Source: Clostridiales bacterium UBA4653
GTDB lineage: Bacteria > Bacillota > Clostridia > Oscillospirales > CAG-272
Direction: 5' to 3'
Assembly (NCBI GenBank): GCA_002405565.1
Contig: DHMB01000118.1
Location: 2,823 to 9,188, forward strand
Length of the DNA: 6,366 bases
The translations under genes and the position numbers were made by a program. This document shows, in pieces, positions 5,292-6,366 of the stretch (within the stretch, counting starts at the first letter, position 1; each line of letters starts with the position of its first letter). The notes beneath the pieces were generated by a model. It was given only the letters and a program-made list of their open reading frames with translations. It made no database searches and had not been told where the DNA came from.

Positions 5292-6118
5292 GAAAAAGAT
5301 CTTTTCTTGAAAATTTCGCCGCCGTACCGCACATCGTCTGGATACTGCTCTTCGTCGTCGCTCCGCTGATATTCGTCGCTTACTTTGCGTTCACCGATAC
5401 ATACGGCAACTTCACCTTTGACAACATCACAATGCTTTCAAGCTATGCGCACATCTTCCTGCTTTCCGTCTGCTTTGCGCTGATAGCGACCGCGATCTGT
5501 ATCCTCATTGGGTACCCGCTCGCATTCTTCATCTCCCAGCTCAAACCGAAAACGCAGAAGGTGCTTGTCGTGCTGCTTATGCTGCCCATGTGGATAAGCC
5601 TTCTCATAAGAACATATTCGCTTATGGCAATTCTCGATAACGGCGGACTTCTCAATTCCCTGCTTGAACAGATCGGGCTTGCGAAGGTTAAAATAGTCGG
5701 TACGTCCGGCGCCGTTATCCTCGGCATGGTTTATGACTTTCTTCCTTATATGGTTCTGCCGATATACACAACGCTTTCAAAGCTCGACAAGAGATATTTC
5801 GAAGCGGCGGCAGACCTCGGTTGCAGCGGAACAAAAACGCTTTTCAAGGTCGCTTTCCCGCTCTCCCTCCCCGGCGTTATTTCGGGAATAACAATGGTTT
5901 TCGTCCCTTCGATAAGCACATTCTATATTTCCCAGAAGCTCGGCGGCGGCAGTTTTGACCTCATCGGCGATACTATCGAACGTCATTTCCAGAACAAGAG
6001 CACATATAACATCGGCGCGGCGGTTTCGCTCGTCATGATGATACTCATCCTCATCTCCGTTGCGGTCATGAACCGCTTTACGGATGAAAATGAAGGCGAA
6101 GGAGGTATTATTGTATGA
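5288..6118 (+). CDS. potB: PotB, polyamine ABC transporter permease
   Basis: 276 aa, matching the usual length of PotB (about 275-285). It is one of the two membrane subunits of the polyamine importer. Six hydrophobic segments are visible at about 15-36, 55-82, 91-115, 136-162, 196-215 and 241-262. The EAA loop that contacts PotA is FEAAADLGCSGTKTLFKVAF (171-190), followed by PLSLPGV. The segment with VPSISTFYISQKLGGG near 206-221 is typical of PotB and helps separate it from PotC. Start: ATG overlapping the potA stop by 4 nt. Its own stop overlaps the potC ATG in the same way, so the three genes form one tight operon. No frameshift or missing key residue is seen. Confidence 0.95.
   Translation: MRKRSFLENFAAVPHIVWILLFVVAPLIFVAYFAFTDTYGNFTFDNITMLSSYAHIFLLSVCFALIATAICILIGYPLAFFISQLKPKTQKVLVVLLMLPMWISLLIRTYSLMAILDNGGLLNSLLEQIGLAKVKIVGTSGAVILGMVYDFLPYMVLPIYTTLSKLDKRYFEAAADLGCSGTKTLFKVAFPLSLPGVISGITMVFVPSISTFYISQKLGGGSFDLIGDTIERHFQNKSTYNIGAAVSLVMMILILISVAVMNRFTDENEGEGGIIV
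6099..6117 (+). promoter_or_regulatory. Strong potC ribosome binding site
   Basis: AAGGAGGT (6099-6106), a near-perfect anti-16S match, lies 8 nt before ATG 6115 and inside the last potB codons. It supports the ATG 6115 start, which overlaps the potB stop (ATGA, 6115-6118). Confidence 0.8.
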
Positions 6119-6366
6119 AAACACTGTCAAGAATATATATACCTCTTATATTTCTCCTGCTCTATGCGCCGATCCTCGTTGTCATAATCTTCTCGTTCAA
6201 CAGCGCAGGCTCGCTCAACCATTTCGACGCCTTCTCGCTCCATTGGTATAAGGAGCTTTTCAGCGACGCAACCGCGCTCACGGCGCTCAAAAACTCGCTT
6301 TATCTTGCGGTTTCGTCATCTCTCATCGCAACCGTTATAGGCACGTTTGCCGCCTTCGGCATAAGC
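6115..6366 (+). CDS. potC: PotC, polyamine ABC transporter permease (partial, cut by window end)
   Basis: Only the first 84 codons are in the window and the frame stays open to the end. The start reads MKTLSRIYIPLIFLLLYAPI. It contains one hydrophobic segment (about 7-28), the PotC-typical IIFSFNSAG, FSLHWYKELFSD and ALKNSLYLAVSSS, then the beginning of a second segment (SLIATVIGTFAAFGIS). This is the second permease of the importer, pairing with PotB. The EAA loop and remaining segments lie beyond the window, so whether the gene is intact cannot be judged. A potD substrate-binding gene is expected downstream by analogy with clostridial potABCD operons, but it is not seen here. Confidence 0.92.
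   Translation, partial: MKTLSRIYIPLIFLLLYAPILVVIIFSFNSAGSLNHFDAFSLHWYKELFSDATALTALKNSLYLAVSSSLIATVIGTFAAFGIS

Overview
The window looks like chromosomal DNA from an endospore-forming Firmicute of the class Clostridia. Two conserved sporulation proteins (SpoIVB and SpoIIE) are encoded next to a Gram-positive-style polyamine ABC transporter operon. Coding DNA has moderate GC, gaps are AT-rich, and ribosome sites are of the GGAGG type. A gut-type Oscillospirales/Ruminococcaceae-like origin is a guess from sequence style only. All genes lie on the + strand, and I see no mobile element, CRISPR array, tRNA or rRNA.

Layout. Positions 1-227 are non-coding: a perfect 9-bp palindrome, a repeated 14-mer, a possible forespore (sigma-G-like) promoter, and a set of perfect stems that could fold as a hairpin plus H-type pseudoknot just before spoIVB. 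Positions 228-1253 encode SpoIVB, the PDZ/S55 serine protease that signals from forespore to mother cell. Positions 1254-1432 hold a long inverted repeat ending in a T tract (probable terminator). A possible Spo0A-type promoter with an unusually long spacer overlaps it. SpoIIE, the PP2C phosphatase that activates sigma-F, follows at 1433-3853 (TTG start preferred).

Positions 3854-4139 hold the spoIIE terminator, then a very good sigma-A promoter (A/T tract, TTGCAT, 17 bp, TGC-TATAAT), then a leader of about 105 nt that ends in a strong intrinsic terminator before the next gene. The transporter operon follows: potA (4140-5291), potB (5288-6118) and the first 84 codons of potC (6115 to the window end). 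The pot genes overlap by 4 nt at each junction, which suggests translational coupling. A potD binding-protein gene would be expected beyond the window.

The two sporulation genes act at different stages: SpoIIE early, at asymmetric division and sigma-F activation, and SpoIVB later, at sigma-K activation. Each appears to have its own promoter. PotA (ATPase) and PotB/PotC (permeases) would form the membrane part of a spermidine/putrescine importer. The most interesting non-coding element is the pot leader, which has the layout of a transcription attenuator or riboswitch and matches no family I can name.
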